NCBI RefSeq assembly: GCF_027214005.1
Contig: NZ_JAPWGY010000002.1
Coordinates: 707,860 to 771,859, forward strand
Direction of reading: 5' to 3'
DNA length: 64,000 bases
Origin: Kiloniella laminariae
GTDB taxonomy: Bacteria; Pseudomonadota; Alphaproteobacteria; Kiloniellales; Kiloniellaceae
Made by a program: the position numbers and the translations under genes. Positions 23,432 through 35,039 of this stretch are shown piece by piece; the first letter of the stretch is position 1, and every line of letters starts with the position of its first letter. The notes below the pieces were generated by a model that worked only from the letters and a program-made list of their open reading frames with translations, did no database searches and was not told where the DNA came from.

Positions 23432-24592
23432 TTAGAAGTCGTCCTGCACACCTCTGCGCGATATCTTGATGTCCCGATGAAGCCAGACGGACATCACCAT
23501 ACCCAACCCCATCATAACTGTCAGCATCACAGTCCCGCCGTAAGAGATAAGCGGCAGGGGAACTCCAACGACCGGAACCAGCCCCATAATCATGGCAATG
23601 TTGATAAAAACATAAAGAAACAGATTAAAGGTCAAACCAATAGCCAAAAGCCTGCCATATTGGTTTCGGCTACGAACGGCGATAGCAACGCCATAAATCA
23701 TCAGCAACAGATAAAGGCTGAGCAGCACCAGCCCTCCGACCATACCAAACTCTTCTGCCAGCATCGTAAAAATAAAATCAGTCTGTTTTTCGGGTAGAAA
23801 ATTCAGATGGCTTTGTGAGCCCTGCAAGAAACCTTTACCAAAGATACCACCAGATCCAAAAGCAATCTTGGACTGGAGAATATGATACCCAGTTCCCAAA
23901 GGATCCTGCTCCGGATCCAGAAAAGTCAAAACCCGGTTTTGCTGATAGCTGTGGAGGAATTGCCACCCAACAGGGATCGCGGCAAGCCCGGCAACAATTA
24001 CTACGACAAACTTCCACAAGCGCACCCCGGCGCAAAAGAAAATTGCCCCTGACGCCAGAACCAGCATCCCCGTTGTCCCCAGATCAGGCTGCCGCAACAC
24101 CAGAGCAGACGGGAACAATACCATACATAAAGGCACCAAAAGAAAAGCCGGCCGACCGATATCTTCCTGAGATACACCATGAAAATATCTGGCCAGAGCC
24201 AGAATAATGGCAATTTTCATTAACTCTGAAGGCTGCAGCTGAATAAACTTCAGATCAATCCACCGCTGGGCCCCCATACCTATACTGCCCATCACCTCAA
24301 CAGCAATCAGTAACAAAAGAGCTACAATATAAAACAGATAGCTGACACGGAACAGCAAACGGATATCAACCAAAGCAACGAGCAACATCAGAACCACACC
24401 GATGCCGAACCTGACTGCTTGACGCGAAGCCCAGGGATCAAAACTTCCGTTTGCCGCAGAATAAAGCATTCCGAGCCCCATCATCGCAATAATGCCAACC
24501 AGGAGAACCATCCCCCAGTTCAATTGCCAGATTTTCTGCCCGAGAGAGATTTCCGGATTATGTCGACCAAGATATTGTGCTCTTTGCGCCAT
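23432..24592 (-). CDS. mrdB: Rod shape-determining protein RodA
   Basis: RodA is the SEDS-family peptidoglycan glycosyltransferase that works with PBP2 for lateral wall growth. The 386-residue product has about ten transmembrane helices and the SEDS blocks QPDLGTTGMLVLASGAIFF, DFIFTMLAEEFGMVGGLVLL and the C-terminal MGLVPVVGVPLPLISYGGTVMLT. It starts two nt after the mrdA stop, as the last gene of mreB-mreC-mreD-mrdA-mrdB. Length is normal for the family. Confidence 0.96.
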   Translation of the reverse strand: MAQRAQYLGRHNPEISLGQKIWQLNWGMVLLVGIIAMMGLGMLYSAANGSFDPWASRQAVRFGIGVVLMLLVALVDIRLLFRVSYLFYIVALLLLIAVEVMGSIGMGAQRWIDLKFIQLQPSELMKIAIILALARYFHGVSQEDIGRPAFLLVPLCMVLFPSALVLRQPDLGTTGMLVLASGAIFFCAGVRLWKFVVVIVAGLAAIPVGWQFLHSYQQNRVLTFLDPEQDPLGTGYHILQSKIAFGSGGIFGKGFLQGSQSHLNFLPEKQTDFIFTMLAEEFGMVGGLVLLSLYLLLMIYGVAIAVRSRNQYGRLLAIGLTFNLFLYVFINIAMIMGLVPVVGVPLPLISYGGTVMLTVMMGLGMVMSVWLHRDIKISRRGVQDDF

Positions 24593-24594
24593 TG

Positions 24595-26493
24595 CTACAC
24601 ATCGCCTGTGTTATCTGAACCACTTCGGGACTTCAAGGGAATCGCGGCGGCCCGAGCAGGGTCTCGGCGCTGTGTTTCACGCAAGATGTCCCTTGCAATA
24701 GGTCCGGCAACAGTCGAACCACCTCCGCCGTGCTGAACCACAACCGAACAGGCATACCGGGGATTGTCAACCGGAGCATAAGCTGTAAACAGAGCATGAT
24801 CCCTTCTCCGCCAGGGCAAATCTTCATTTTTAAAGACACCTGCCTGACGTTCGGCCATGGTAATACGGCGCACCTGGGCTGTGCCTGTTTTTCCAGCCAG
24901 TTCCCAGCCTTCTTCCTTGATACGATATCGATAGGCTGTTCCTCGGGGATGATTGGAAACGGCATCCATTCCCTGTTGTATCACTCTGATATGTTCTTCC
25001 GGTATCCCCAGATCCTCGAACTCAGGACGAGCCAGACCATAAGCCTGGCCACCTTCGCGATATCCTCTGGCCAAACGGGGAACAACCATTTTGCGTCCAC
25101 TCGCCAAACGAGCAGCCATCACAGCCAGTTGCAACGGTGTTGTGAGGACAAAGCCCTGACCAATTGAAGTCACCAGGGTTTCTCCCCCTTGCCATGCCTC
25201 ACCAATATTGGCTTCTTTCCACGCTTTAGTCGGGATTACACCAGGCTTTTCACCTGGTAAATCTATTCCGACTTTCTCGCCAAGCCCCAGGCGATTTGCC
25301 ATGGCTGCGATATTATCCACTCCGATACGACGGGCGACATCATAGAAATATACGTCACAGGAATACTGTAAGGCCTCGATCATGTTAACACGGCCATGTC
25401 CGCCGCGTTTCCAGCAATGAAACTTCGAATTGCCCAGCTTCATAAAACCCGGACAGAAGGCTGTATGAGTATGAGCACCGATCCCTTCTTTTAAAGCAGC
25501 CAGTGCCACTGCCATTTTAAAGGTCGACCCAGGAGCATATCCCCCGGCAATACTCTTGTTGGTTAGGGGGGACAAGGGGTCATTAATCAGGCTGTTCCAC
25601 TGGGCAGAACTCAAGCCGAGATTAAAAGAACTGGGGTCATAGGCCGGAACCGAACCCATTGCGAGAATGTCACCATTTTCAATATCAATCACAACACTTG
25701 CTGCTGATAATTCGCTCATCAGCCTCTGCTGCACAAAAGTCTGTAGCCCGGCGTCAATCGTCAGGATCATTTCCCGGCCGCTCGCGCCTTCCTTACGACT
25801 CAATTCTCGAATGACCCGCCCATAAGCATTGACTTCAAACTCGCTGGTGCCAGCCTGCCCCCGCATTTCCTGATCATAGAACTTCTCAACACCGTTTTTA
25901 CCGATCCGGAAATCTGGAAGCTCGAGCAAGGGATCGCCTGTCAACTCGGCCTCGGATACAGCCGCAACATACCCGAGAATATGTGACATATCAGCACCGA
26001 ACGGATAGAAACGCGTCTCTCCAACCTCGATACTCGCGCCAGGCAAATCAGCAGAATTAACCTCGATACTGCTGACCTGGTCCCAGCTGAGGTTGTCCTT
26101 CACCGTAACCGGAACAAAAGCTCTTTTCCGTTTTACATCCCGTAAAACCCGTTTGTAGTCATGTTCTGAGAGCTTGATCAGCCGGGACAGGGCATCAAGC
26201 GTAGCGATCAGATCCGGGGTCTGTTCTTTCACCACAACCACGCGGAAATTTTGTTGATTTCCGGCAAGTTCAACACCAAAGCGGTCAAGAATTTTTCCCC
26301 GGCGCGGAGGAAGGAGCCGAAGATTTACCCTGTTGTCTTCTGCAAGGGTTTTGTATTTTTCAGCTTCGATCACCTGCAGATAATACATTCGCCCCACAAG
26401 CGCGGAAAGCAGAGCAACTTTCCCGCAAGACAGCATCAGCACCCGCCGGGTAAACCCCTTGTGGCGGTCCTGGTCCTCATGAACCATCGGCAT
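24595..26493 (-). CDS. mrdA: Penicillin-binding protein 2 (peptidoglycan D,D-transpeptidase)
   Basis: PBP2 crosslinks peptidoglycan in the elongasome with RodA. The 632-residue protein has an N-terminal signal-anchor helix (RVLMLSCGKVALLSALVGRMYYL, about residues 17-39), a PBP dimerisation domain, and a transpeptidase domain. The active-site Ser-x-x-Lys is in YAPGSTFKMAVAL, the SxN-type motif is YSCD in LQYSCDVYFYDVAR, and KTG is in LAGKTGTAQV. It lies 11 nt after mreD and two nt before mrdB. It is the usual target of mecillinam-type beta-lactams. Confidence 0.96.
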   Translation of the reverse strand: MPMVHEDQDRHKGFTRRVLMLSCGKVALLSALVGRMYYLQVIEAEKYKTLAEDNRVNLRLLPPRRGKILDRFGVELAGNQQNFRVVVVKEQTPDLIATLDALSRLIKLSEHDYKRVLRDVKRKRAFVPVTVKDNLSWDQVSSIEVNSADLPGASIEVGETRFYPFGADMSHILGYVAAVSEAELTGDPLLELPDFRIGKNGVEKFYDQEMRGQAGTSEFEVNAYGRVIRELSRKEGASGREMILTIDAGLQTFVQQRLMSELSAASVVIDIENGDILAMGSVPAYDPSSFNLGLSSAQWNSLINDPLSPLTNKSIAGGYAPGSTFKMAVALAALKEGIGAHTHTAFCPGFMKLGNSKFHCWKRGGHGRVNMIEALQYSCDVYFYDVARRIGVDNIAAMANRLGLGEKVGIDLPGEKPGVIPTKAWKEANIGEAWQGGETLVTSIGQGFVLTTPLQLAVMAARLASGRKMVVPRLARGYREGGQAYGLARPEFEDLGIPEEHIRVIQQGMDAVSNHPRGTAYRYRIKEEGWELAGKTGTAQVRRITMAERQAGVFKNEDLPWRRRDHALFTAYAPVDNPRYACSVVVQHGGGGSTVAGPIARDILRETQRRDPARAAAIPLKSRSGSDNTGDV

Positions 26494-26504
26494 AGAGAAC
26501 GATC

Positions 26505-27017
26505 CTAACCCTTAAGAAGTGACCGCTGAATCAGAACAAACATCCATGACAAAGCGGGATATACAGCTATTGTTGTTAAACTTTGGAAAAGTACCGGCCT
26601 GTAATCCGGTGTGCCTGTTTCCAATATAAAGATCAGACACCATTGCAATGCAAGAGCAAGACTTGAAAGAACAGAAAAACTGATCCAGAGCATCAAAAAA
26701 GATGCGTGAACCAACAGTCTACGCTGACCGTTAAGCGCGATACAGAAAAAAAGCAAAATAAATGGCACAACACCAAGCAACGAACCGGAAAGAAGATCCT
26801 GAATAACGGCCAGAACAAAAACGGCCCAAACAGGCATGAGATCAGGCCGATGCAGTGACCAGTAAAAAACCGAAATCAACAGCAGAGATGGCATGATCGT
26901 GGCAAGATGTGGGATCTGGAGCGGAACCAGAGCCAAGATAATCAGGAGCAGCGAAATCGTAAAGGGACAGGCCGCACGGGCGACACCGTCAATACGTTGC
27001 CAGAAAGAAGGACTCAC
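26505..27017 (-). CDS. mreD: Rod shape-determining protein MreD
   Basis: A 170-residue inner-membrane protein with about five hydrophobic helices and the layout of MreD (PLQIPHLATIMPSLLLISVFYWSLHRPDLMPVWAVFVLAVIQDLLSGSLLGVVPFILLFF). YWSLHRPDLMP and QDLLSGSLLG are the conserved parts. MreD links MreC to the PBP2-RodA synthase. Its ATG overlaps the mreC stop codon (ATGA), showing coupling. Assignment rests on position as well as sequence, since MreD is weakly conserved. Confidence 0.92.
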   Translation of the reverse strand: MSPSFWQRIDGVARAACPFTISLLLIILALVPLQIPHLATIMPSLLLISVFYWSLHRPDLMPVWAVFVLAVIQDLLSGSLLGVVPFILLFFCIALNGQRRLLVHASFLMLWISFSVLSSLALALQWCLIFILETGTPDYRPVLFQSLTTIAVYPALSWMFVLIQRSLLKG

Positions 27018-27898
27018 TGTGGCTCCCCGGCCCCATTGTCTCGATAAAGAACATCCAGATTTTCTGCAAGATTATAGTCTTCGAGGCGTAGAAACTCAAT
27101 CTGTCCCCAGTCAGCAAAAGGACGAACCTTTATTGCTTTTTTCTCGGCAACAGAATGAACAACACCAACAGGAAGGCCCTGTGCAAATCCACCACCATGC
27201 CCCGATGTATAGATTGTATCTCCAGCAACAATGGAAGCATCCTGGTCCAGATACAGCAAAGCAGGAAACGGCGAGTTATTCCCCACCATCATCGCACGAT
27301 AACGCGCTTTACCCACAAAAACCGGTACTCGGCTACTGATATCCGTCAGAAGCACAACACGAGCCGAATGGCGCCCAACCTCTGAAACACGCCCAGCAAG
27401 ACCAAGCCCTGTCATCGCGGCTTGCCCCTTGCGAACACCGTCAAGGCTCCCCGCACTGATCACGACGGAACGCACGAAAGCCCCCCCCTGATCGGCAACA
27501 ACCCGTGCCGTTACGACGTCTGGTTTACTTTCCCCTGCAACATTCAGGACATCCCTCAACGCCGCATTTTCACCCTCAAGCTTGACCGCGACAAGTTGCC
27601 AGCGCTTCAACGCTTCATTTTGTCGTCTCAGTTCCTCGTTCTCGGATTTAAGTGCGACATAATTCTGTGCTGTTTCAATAGTATCACTAATAACAACCAC
27701 AGGCCTGGTCGCGAGCTCCATCAGAGGTGCCGCACCATCTGTCACAGCAGAACGAATTCGTTCCACGCCAGGATTGCCGGTTTTTGCAAGAATAATCAGA
27801 GTGATCGCAAAGACGAGGAGAACAGCATAGGCAGAGCCCTGAAGCCACGCACGAACCGGTGTGGTTACATGACTGATAGCACCAACTCTCTTGCTCAA
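27014..27898 (-). CDS. mreC: Rod shape-determining protein MreC
   Basis: MreC is a bitopic inner-membrane protein that links cytoplasmic MreB to the periplasmic wall synthases. The 294-residue product has one N-terminal helix (AYAVLLVFAITLIILAK, about residues 25-40), a coiled-coil region (about 70-105, TAQNYVALKSENEELRRQNEALKRW) and a beta-rich periplasmic domain with VTARVVADQGGAFVRSVVISAGSLDGVRKGQAAM and VGNNSPFPALLYLDQDASIVAGDTIYTSGHGGGFAQGLPVGVV. These are typical of MreC. It lies 129 nt after mreB; a weak AAAGGTT/AACCTTT hairpin (27973-27992) in that gap may reduce readthrough. Confidence 0.95.
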   Translation of the reverse strand: MSKRVGAISHVTTPVRAWLQGSAYAVLLVFAITLIILAKTGNPGVERIRSAVTDGAAPLMELATRPVVVISDTIETAQNYVALKSENEELRRQNEALKRWQLVAVKLEGENAALRDVLNVAGESKPDVVTARVVADQGGAFVRSVVISAGSLDGVRKGQAAMTGLGLAGRVSEVGRHSARVVLLTDISSRVPVFVGKARYRAMMVGNNSPFPALLYLDQDASIVAGDTIYTSGHGGGFAQGLPVGVVHSVAEKKAIKVRPFADWGQIEFLRLEDYNLAENLDVLYRDNGAGEPQ

Positions 27899-28027
27899 AT
27901 CCTGCTCCTGTCACAGAACTGCGTGACGTTAACCACGCAAACCTTTGAATCCATTCTACATACTATGCCCCAAAAGGTTAAATAAAACCTTTCAACGATC
28001 AGTGCATTTTATGTATTTTTTTGGGAT

Positions 28028-29361
<1,334 letters not shown>

Positions 29362-29391
29362 AAAAAGGCGGACCTCCCGGCCCGCCTTTTT
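29362..29391 (-). terminator. Rho-independent terminator after ilvC
   Basis: AAAAAGGCGG (29362-29371) and CCGCCTTTTT (29382-29391) form a 10-bp stem with a ten-base loop. T-runs occur on both strands, so it could act in both directions. It lies 25 nt downstream of the ilvC stop. Confidence 0.88.
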
Positions 29392-29415
29392 CTGTCTCTT
29401 GAAGAAAAAGAACTA

Positions 29416-30438
<1,023 letters not shown>

Positions 30439-30502
30439 TCATTCCTTCCTAACAGTAGCTTCAGCAGCTATTTCAAACAGAAAAAGTGGGTATCCATCTC
30501 GC

Positions 30503-31027
30503 TCAGAGCGCTTTTGCTCCGCGGGAAATCGCAACAACCCCGGTTCGACTGACATCAATCAATCCCAGAGGCTGCATTAAGTCTACAAAAACATCCAGTT
30601 TGTCACTCTTGCCAGTCAATTCAAAAACGAAATGACTGTGACTGGAATCAACAACACGGGCCCGGAAAATATCTGCTATACGCAGAGCTTCCACACGTTT
30701 GTCTCCGGCTCCGGCCACCTTGATCAGAGCCAGTTCCCGCTCGACACAAGTACCTTCCTTGGTCAGATCACTGACACGGTGAACCGGAACAAGTCGGCCG
30801 AGTTGGGCCTTGATTTGCTCAAGGATCTGCGCTGTACCGGATGTAACAACCGTAATACGAGAGAGGCCATGCGCAGCATCAACTTCGGTCACCGTCAAGC
30901 TCTCGATATTATAGCCGCGTCCCGAAAAGAGGCCGATAACCCGGGCAAGAACGCCCGGTTCGTTATCAACAAGTACCGCGATGGTACGGCTTTCAATCAG
31001 ATATTCCATTGGCGCCATTGGAGGCAA
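30503..31027 (-). CDS. ilvN: Acetolactate synthase small (regulatory) subunit
   Basis: The regulatory subunit binds valine and stimulates the large subunit. The 174-residue protein (longer, IlvH-type) has an N-terminal ACT domain: ESRTIAVLVDNEPGVLARVIGLFSGRGYNIESLTVTEVD...SRITVVTSG, with the ligand-contacting NEPGVLARV and GYNIESL. A C-terminal domain follows with ELALIKV and FVFELTGKSDKLDVFVDLM. It follows ilvB by 82 nt. I take the ATG at 31027; shorter starts at nearby Met codons (MAPMEYL, MEYL) are possible. Confidence 0.95.
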   Translation of the reverse strand: MPPMAPMEYLIESRTIAVLVDNEPGVLARVIGLFSGRGYNIESLTVTEVDAAHGLSRITVVTSGTAQILEQIKAQLGRLVPVHRVSDLTKEGTCVERELALIKVAGAGDKRVEALRIADIFRARVVDSSHSHFVFELTGKSDKLDVFVDLMQPLGLIDVSRTGVVAISRGAKAL

Positions 31028-31109
31028 TCCTGAATCTATTTAAACCAAAACGAACAGTTCGCGCTCAACCAGAGCAGCAAACCAAGATTTTCCTGGAAGG
31101 ATGTTCCAA

Positions 31110-32873
31110 TCAGACCAGCACCATTCCTTCATCAGAAATAGGTCTGGCTGCAGAATCATCCGGCCCCAGCAACATCTCATAATGTGCTGCACCTGAAGGA
31201 ATCATCGGGAAACAGTTTTCTTCCTGTGAGACAAGGCAGTCGAACAGAACAGGACGAGGACAGTCAATCATTTCCTGTATCATTCGATCAAGATCCTCTG
31301 CTTTTTCACAGCGCATCCCGACCAGTCCGAAGGACTCAGCCAGTTTCACAAAATCAGGCAATGCATCCGAATAACTCTCTGAATAACGGCTGCCATGCAA
31401 CAACTGCTGCCACTGACGCACCATGCCCATCCACTGATTGTTTACAATAAAAACTTTCACCGGCAGATTATATTGAGCAATGGTCGAAAGCTCCTGCATG
31501 TTCATCATGAAAGATGCTTCACCCGAGACATCGATAACCAGCTCTCCCGGATGTGCCTGCTGTGCCCCAACGGCTGCCGGCAAACCGTAACCCATTGTTC
31601 CCAGACCACCAGAGGTCATCCATTTTTTGGGTTCTTCAAACTTGAAGTACTGGGCCGCCCACATCTGATGCTGCCCAACCTCAGTCGTAATATAGGGCTT
31701 CCGGTCTTTGGTCAGTTCATAAAGGCGTTTGATCGCATGCTGTGGCTTGATTACAGGGCCATCCTGAACGTAGCTCAGGCAATCTTTGGCCTGCCATTCA
31801 TTAATACGTCCCCACCAGGCTTTCGCGCTTTTTTTATCCAGATTGTATTTACGCTCTTTCCAGAGACTGAGCATAGCTTCAAGAACCCGCTCGGCATCCC
31901 CGATCACTGGAATGTCGACCATAACGTTTTTATTGATCGAACTGGCATCAATATCGACATGGACTTTAATCGAATCTGGCGAGAACTCATCTAAACGACC
32001 CGTCACACGATCATCAAAACGTGCCCCGATATTCATCATGACATCACAGTTGTACATGGCCAGATTTGCTTCGTATGTCCCGTGCATACCAAGCATCCCA
32101 AGGAACTGTTTGTCGCTCCCCGGAAAGGCTCCCAACCCCATAAGGGTTGTTGTACAGGGGGCTCCAGTCAAATGAATGAATTCAGTCAAAAGTTCGGTTG
32201 CCCGATCGCCTGAGTTGATGACACCCCCGCCAACATAGAAGATCGGTCGCTTAGACTTTGCAAGCGCCTCGACAGCCTTTTCAATCTGCTCTTCTTCGCC
32301 ATCAACCTGAGGACGGTAGCTGCGGTGTTTAACCTGCTCTGGCGCAAGATAATTTTCGCTCTTGAGCTGGAGGACGTCTTTGGGCAGATCGATAACAACC
32401 GGACCAGGGCGTCCATTCTGGGCAACGTAGAAAGCCTCATGCATGATACGGGGCAGATCTTCAACGTCCCGAACCAGATAATTGTGTTTGGTACAAGGGC
32501 GGGTAATCCCGGTCGTATCTGCTTCCTGAAAGGCATCATTCCCGATCAGATGTGTCGGAACCTGCCCGGTTAGACAAATCAGGGGAATAGAATCCATCAG
32601 TGCATCGGTCAGACCGGTTACAGCGTTGGTTGCACCGGGACCTGATGTCACGAGCACGACACCGACCTTACCAGTAGATCTCGCATATCCCTCCGCTGCG
32701 TGCACCGCACCACCTTCCTGGCGAACGAGGATATGCTTTACTTCGTTCTGGAGAAAGAGGGCATCATAGATCGGGAGCACTGCACCGCCAGGATAGCCAA
32801 ACACGGTGTCCACACCCTGATCTTTCAAGGCTCTGATCACGATTTCCGCGCCGGTCAACTGTTCGGTCGCCAT
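31110..32873 (-). CDS. ilvB: Acetolactate synthase large (catalytic) subunit
   Basis: This ThDP-, FAD- and Mg-dependent enzyme condenses two pyruvates to acetolactate. The 587-residue protein has the N-terminal ThDP-pyrimidine domain with the catalytic Glu in HILVRQEGGAVHAAEGYARSTG, a central FAD domain (FLGMLGMHGTYEANLAMYNCDVMMNIGARFDDRVTG) and the C-terminal ThDP motif GEASFMMNMQELSTIAQYNLPVKVFIVNNQWMGMVRQWQ. It heads the ilvB-ilvN-ilvC unit. No Leu/Ile/Val-rich leader peptide is evident in the 130-bp upstream, so classical attenuation is not supported. Confidence 0.97.
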   Translation of the reverse strand: MATEQLTGAEIVIRALKDQGVDTVFGYPGGAVLPIYDALFLQNEVKHILVRQEGGAVHAAEGYARSTGKVGVVLVTSGPGATNAVTGLTDALMDSIPLICLTGQVPTHLIGNDAFQEADTTGITRPCTKHNYLVRDVEDLPRIMHEAFYVAQNGRPGPVVIDLPKDVLQLKSENYLAPEQVKHRSYRPQVDGEEEQIEKAVEALAKSKRPIFYVGGGVINSGDRATELLTEFIHLTGAPCTTTLMGLGAFPGSDKQFLGMLGMHGTYEANLAMYNCDVMMNIGARFDDRVTGRLDEFSPDSIKVHVDIDASSINKNVMVDIPVIGDAERVLEAMLSLWKERKYNLDKKSAKAWWGRINEWQAKDCLSYVQDGPVIKPQHAIKRLYELTKDRKPYITTEVGQHQMWAAQYFKFEEPKKWMTSGGLGTMGYGLPAAVGAQQAHPGELVIDVSGEASFMMNMQELSTIAQYNLPVKVFIVNNQWMGMVRQWQQLLHGSRYSESYSDALPDFVKLAESFGLVGMRCEKAEDLDRMIQEMIDCPRPVLFDCLVSQEENCFPMIPSGAAHYEMLLGPDDSAARPISDEGMVLV

Positions 32874-33006
32874 TGGTTATTCCTCTCAAACACTGGCATT
32901 TTAATAATCTGCACCCTCGCCTCCCGAAGTTAATCCTCAAGAGAGGTGGACAGGCTGTTCAGAAACAGGACCACCGAGCGAGTTTGCGAGCGCGAAAGCT
33001 AGCCTC

Positions 33007-33984
33007 TTAATTTATAAGGGTCAAGCCGCTTTGGCGAATAAAATTAAAAAATTCACCCCTTAAACTTTCCGAATATTTCTCATTTATGATTTTAGCGTCA
33101 CTATATTGTGTTCTTATCCACGTCATTTGGCGTTTTGCATAACGTCGCGTACTTTGTTGCGCCTGCGAGATCGCCTCACTTCTGGACAGGGTTCCGTCAA
33201 GATAACGAACCAGTTCCGGCACCCCCAACGCTTTCATGAGCGGCAAACTCGGATCGAGATCCAGCTTGATCAGCGCCTCGACTTCTTCAAGTGCCCCCTG
33301 CTCCAGCATCATTTCAAGACGTTTGTTACAATTATCATAGAGCTCATCTCGTGGAGGGATCATGGCAAAGCGAATAAAATCATATTCAGGCACAGACTCC
33401 TGTGCATCCTGTTGCCACGCCAGAATAGACCTCCCCGTATAAGAGGCCACTTCCCAGGCCCTCACCAGCCGTTGACTATCTCCCGGGGGCAACCGCAAGG
33501 CCATTTCCGGGTCAAGTTCTGCTAACAGGGACCGGAATTTTTCCCCGCCCATCTGTGCAAGTTTTTCCCGTCCCTGAAGCCGAACCGTTTCTGGAATAGC
33601 AGGGATACGTGCAATTCCCTTCTCCAGAGCCCGAATATAGAGTCCGGTCCCCCCCACAAGAACAGGTACTTTTCCTGCCTTGTGAAGTTCTTCTATTTCC
33701 TGGATAGCAAGCCGCCGCCACTGTTCGGCCGAGCAGCGCACAGCCCCGGAAAGTACACCGTAAAGTCGATGAGGAACCCGTGCCAGGGCTTGCCGGTCCG
33801 GACGCGCGGTTAGAACATCCAGCTCTTGATAGATCTGCATGGAATCCGCATTGATAATCTCGCCGCCAAGTTTCAACGCCGCCTCGACAGCCAAAGCGGA
33901 TTTCCCACTTGCTGTCGGCCCGGTAATAACGATCACTGGAGGCTTGTCATTGCTCACGGATGTTTTCTCTGCTTTAACATTCAT
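33007..33984 (-). CDS. miaA: tRNA dimethylallyltransferase
   Basis: MiaA attaches a dimethylallyl group to A37 of tRNAs that read U-starting codons. The 325-residue protein has the P-loop VITGPTASGKSALAVEAAL, the catalytic INADSMQIYQELDVLTARP segment, DGVL-type YGVLSGAVRCSAEQW, VGGTGLYIRALEKGI, and the C-terminal TRRYAKRQMTWIRTQY. I start at the ATG at 33984 (MNVKAEKT), with AGGAAG upstream, not at 34023. It diverges from serB across 68 bp. The region between miaA and ilvB shows no gene. Confidence 0.96.
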   Translation of the reverse strand: MNVKAEKTSVSNDKPPVIVITGPTASGKSALAVEAALKLGGEIINADSMQIYQELDVLTARPDRQALARVPHRLYGVLSGAVRCSAEQWRRLAIQEIEELHKAGKVPVLVGGTGLYIRALEKGIARIPAIPETVRLQGREKLAQMGGEKFRSLLAELDPEMALRLPPGDSQRLVRAWEVASYTGRSILAWQQDAQESVPEYDFIRFAMIPPRDELYDNCNKRLEMMLEQGALEEVEALIKLDLDPSLPLMKALGVPELVRYLDGTLSRSEAISQAQQSTRRYAKRQMTWIRTQYSDAKIINEKYSESLRGEFFNFIRQSGLTLIN

Positions 33985-34052
33985 TCCTAGCTTCCTACTA
34001 TAGCGCAGGCTAAAGAGCCACAAAACAAATCAGCATCAGAGGACACAATTCC

Positions 34053-34946
34053 ATGCGTCTTGTCGCCACTCTCGTCGGCCCAGCAGCAGGGTCACTCGTG
34101 GATCACTCTCTTATTCAGTCCCTTTCGCGTTGCCTTATGACCCATGGCGCTGTTCTTGAAGCTGAAGACTGGCTGTCTGAAGGGGAGGCCTGCGATATTT
34201 TTTTTAATGCCCAGGAAATACAGACAACCAAGGAATTGCTGTCAACCGAGCTCCTCGGCACAGGGATAGATTTTGCTCTGCAACCTCCGGCGGGGCGGCG
34301 CAAGAACCTGCTGGTCGCAGATATGGAATCCACCATCATCCCACAGGAAATGATTGATGAACTCGCACTCAGACAGGGGATTGGGGAAGAAATTGCGGTC
34401 ATTACACACAAATCCATGCGCGGAGAATTGAACTTTGAAGACTCTTTGCGCCAAAGGGTCGCGTTGCTCAAAGGAGTTGATGAAACAGAACTTGCCAAAT
34501 TGTCAGGTTTGATGACTCTTAATCCCGGAGCAGACATCCTTGTCAGAACCATGAAAAAACACGGCGCTTACACTGCACTTGTTTCTGGCGGGTTCACTTA
34601 TTTTACCTCACAAATCAGAGAGCTTTGCCTCTTCGACGAAGACCGAGCCAATACCCTGTTGATCGAGGAAGGTCGTCTTTCGGGGCTGGTTAGTGAACCC
34701 ATCCTTGGACGGGAAGCCAAACTTGAAGCCACGCTGGATCTTACACAAAAACTTAAGATCGATTTGTCAAATGTCTGTGCCATCGGTGACGGAGCAAATG
34801 ATCTTGCCATGCTCTCAGCTGTTGGCATGGGGATCGGCTATCACGGCAAGCCAATCGTCCAGGAAACAGCCGCATTTCTGATCAACCATACAGATCATCA
34901 GGCCGCGCTTTTCTATCAAGGCTATCGACGTGACGAGTTTTGCTGA
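34053..34946 (+). CDS. serB: Phosphoserine phosphatase SerB with Glu in motif I
   Basis: SerB makes serine from phosphoserine, a HAD-family Mg2+ phosphatase. The 297-residue protein has an N-terminal ACT-like regulatory region and a catalytic domain. Motif I, normally DxDST, reads DMEST here (Asp90 nucleophile, Glu92 in place of the second Asp). Motif II is ALVSGGFTYF, and motif III/IV is AIGDGANDLAMLSAVGMGIGYHGKP. The Asp-to-Glu change occurs at the general acid/base position and also seems to occur in some alphaproteobacterial relatives, so it may be a lineage trait and not a defect. It runs into a strong convergent terminator. Confidence 0.93.
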   Translation: MRLVATLVGPAAGSLVDHSLIQSLSRCLMTHGAVLEAEDWLSEGEACDIFFNAQEIQTTKELLSTELLGTGIDFALQPPAGRRKNLLVADMESTIIPQEMIDELALRQGIGEEIAVITHKSMRGELNFEDSLRQRVALLKGVDETELAKLSGLMTLNPGADILVRTMKKHGAYTALVSGGFTYFTSQIRELCLFDEDRANTLLIEEGRLSGLVSEPILGREAKLEATLDLTQKLKIDLSNVCAIGDGANDLAMLSAVGMGIGYHGKPIVQETAAFLINHTDHQAALFYQGYRRDEFC

Positions 34947-34974
34947 AGCGGAGACATTCCTTCAGAAACCAAAA

Positions 34975-35006
34975 GATAAGGGGTGTCGACATCGACACCC
35001 CTTATC
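34975..35006. terminator. Bidirectional terminator between serB and the degP-type gene
   Basis: GATAAGGGGTGTCGA (34975-34989) and TCGACACCCCTTATC (34992-35006) are perfectly complementary over 15 bp with a two-base spacer. It separates convergent serB and the protease gene. U-tracts are short, but the stem is very strong. Confidence 0.8.
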
Positions 35007-35039
35007 TGTATCAGCCCCGCAGATCGAGTTGGCCAAGCC

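Noticed and set aside
32874-33006. Branched-chain leader peptide for attenuation of ilvB
   Set aside because: I found no short frame rich in Leu, Ile or Val codons and no paired terminator structure.
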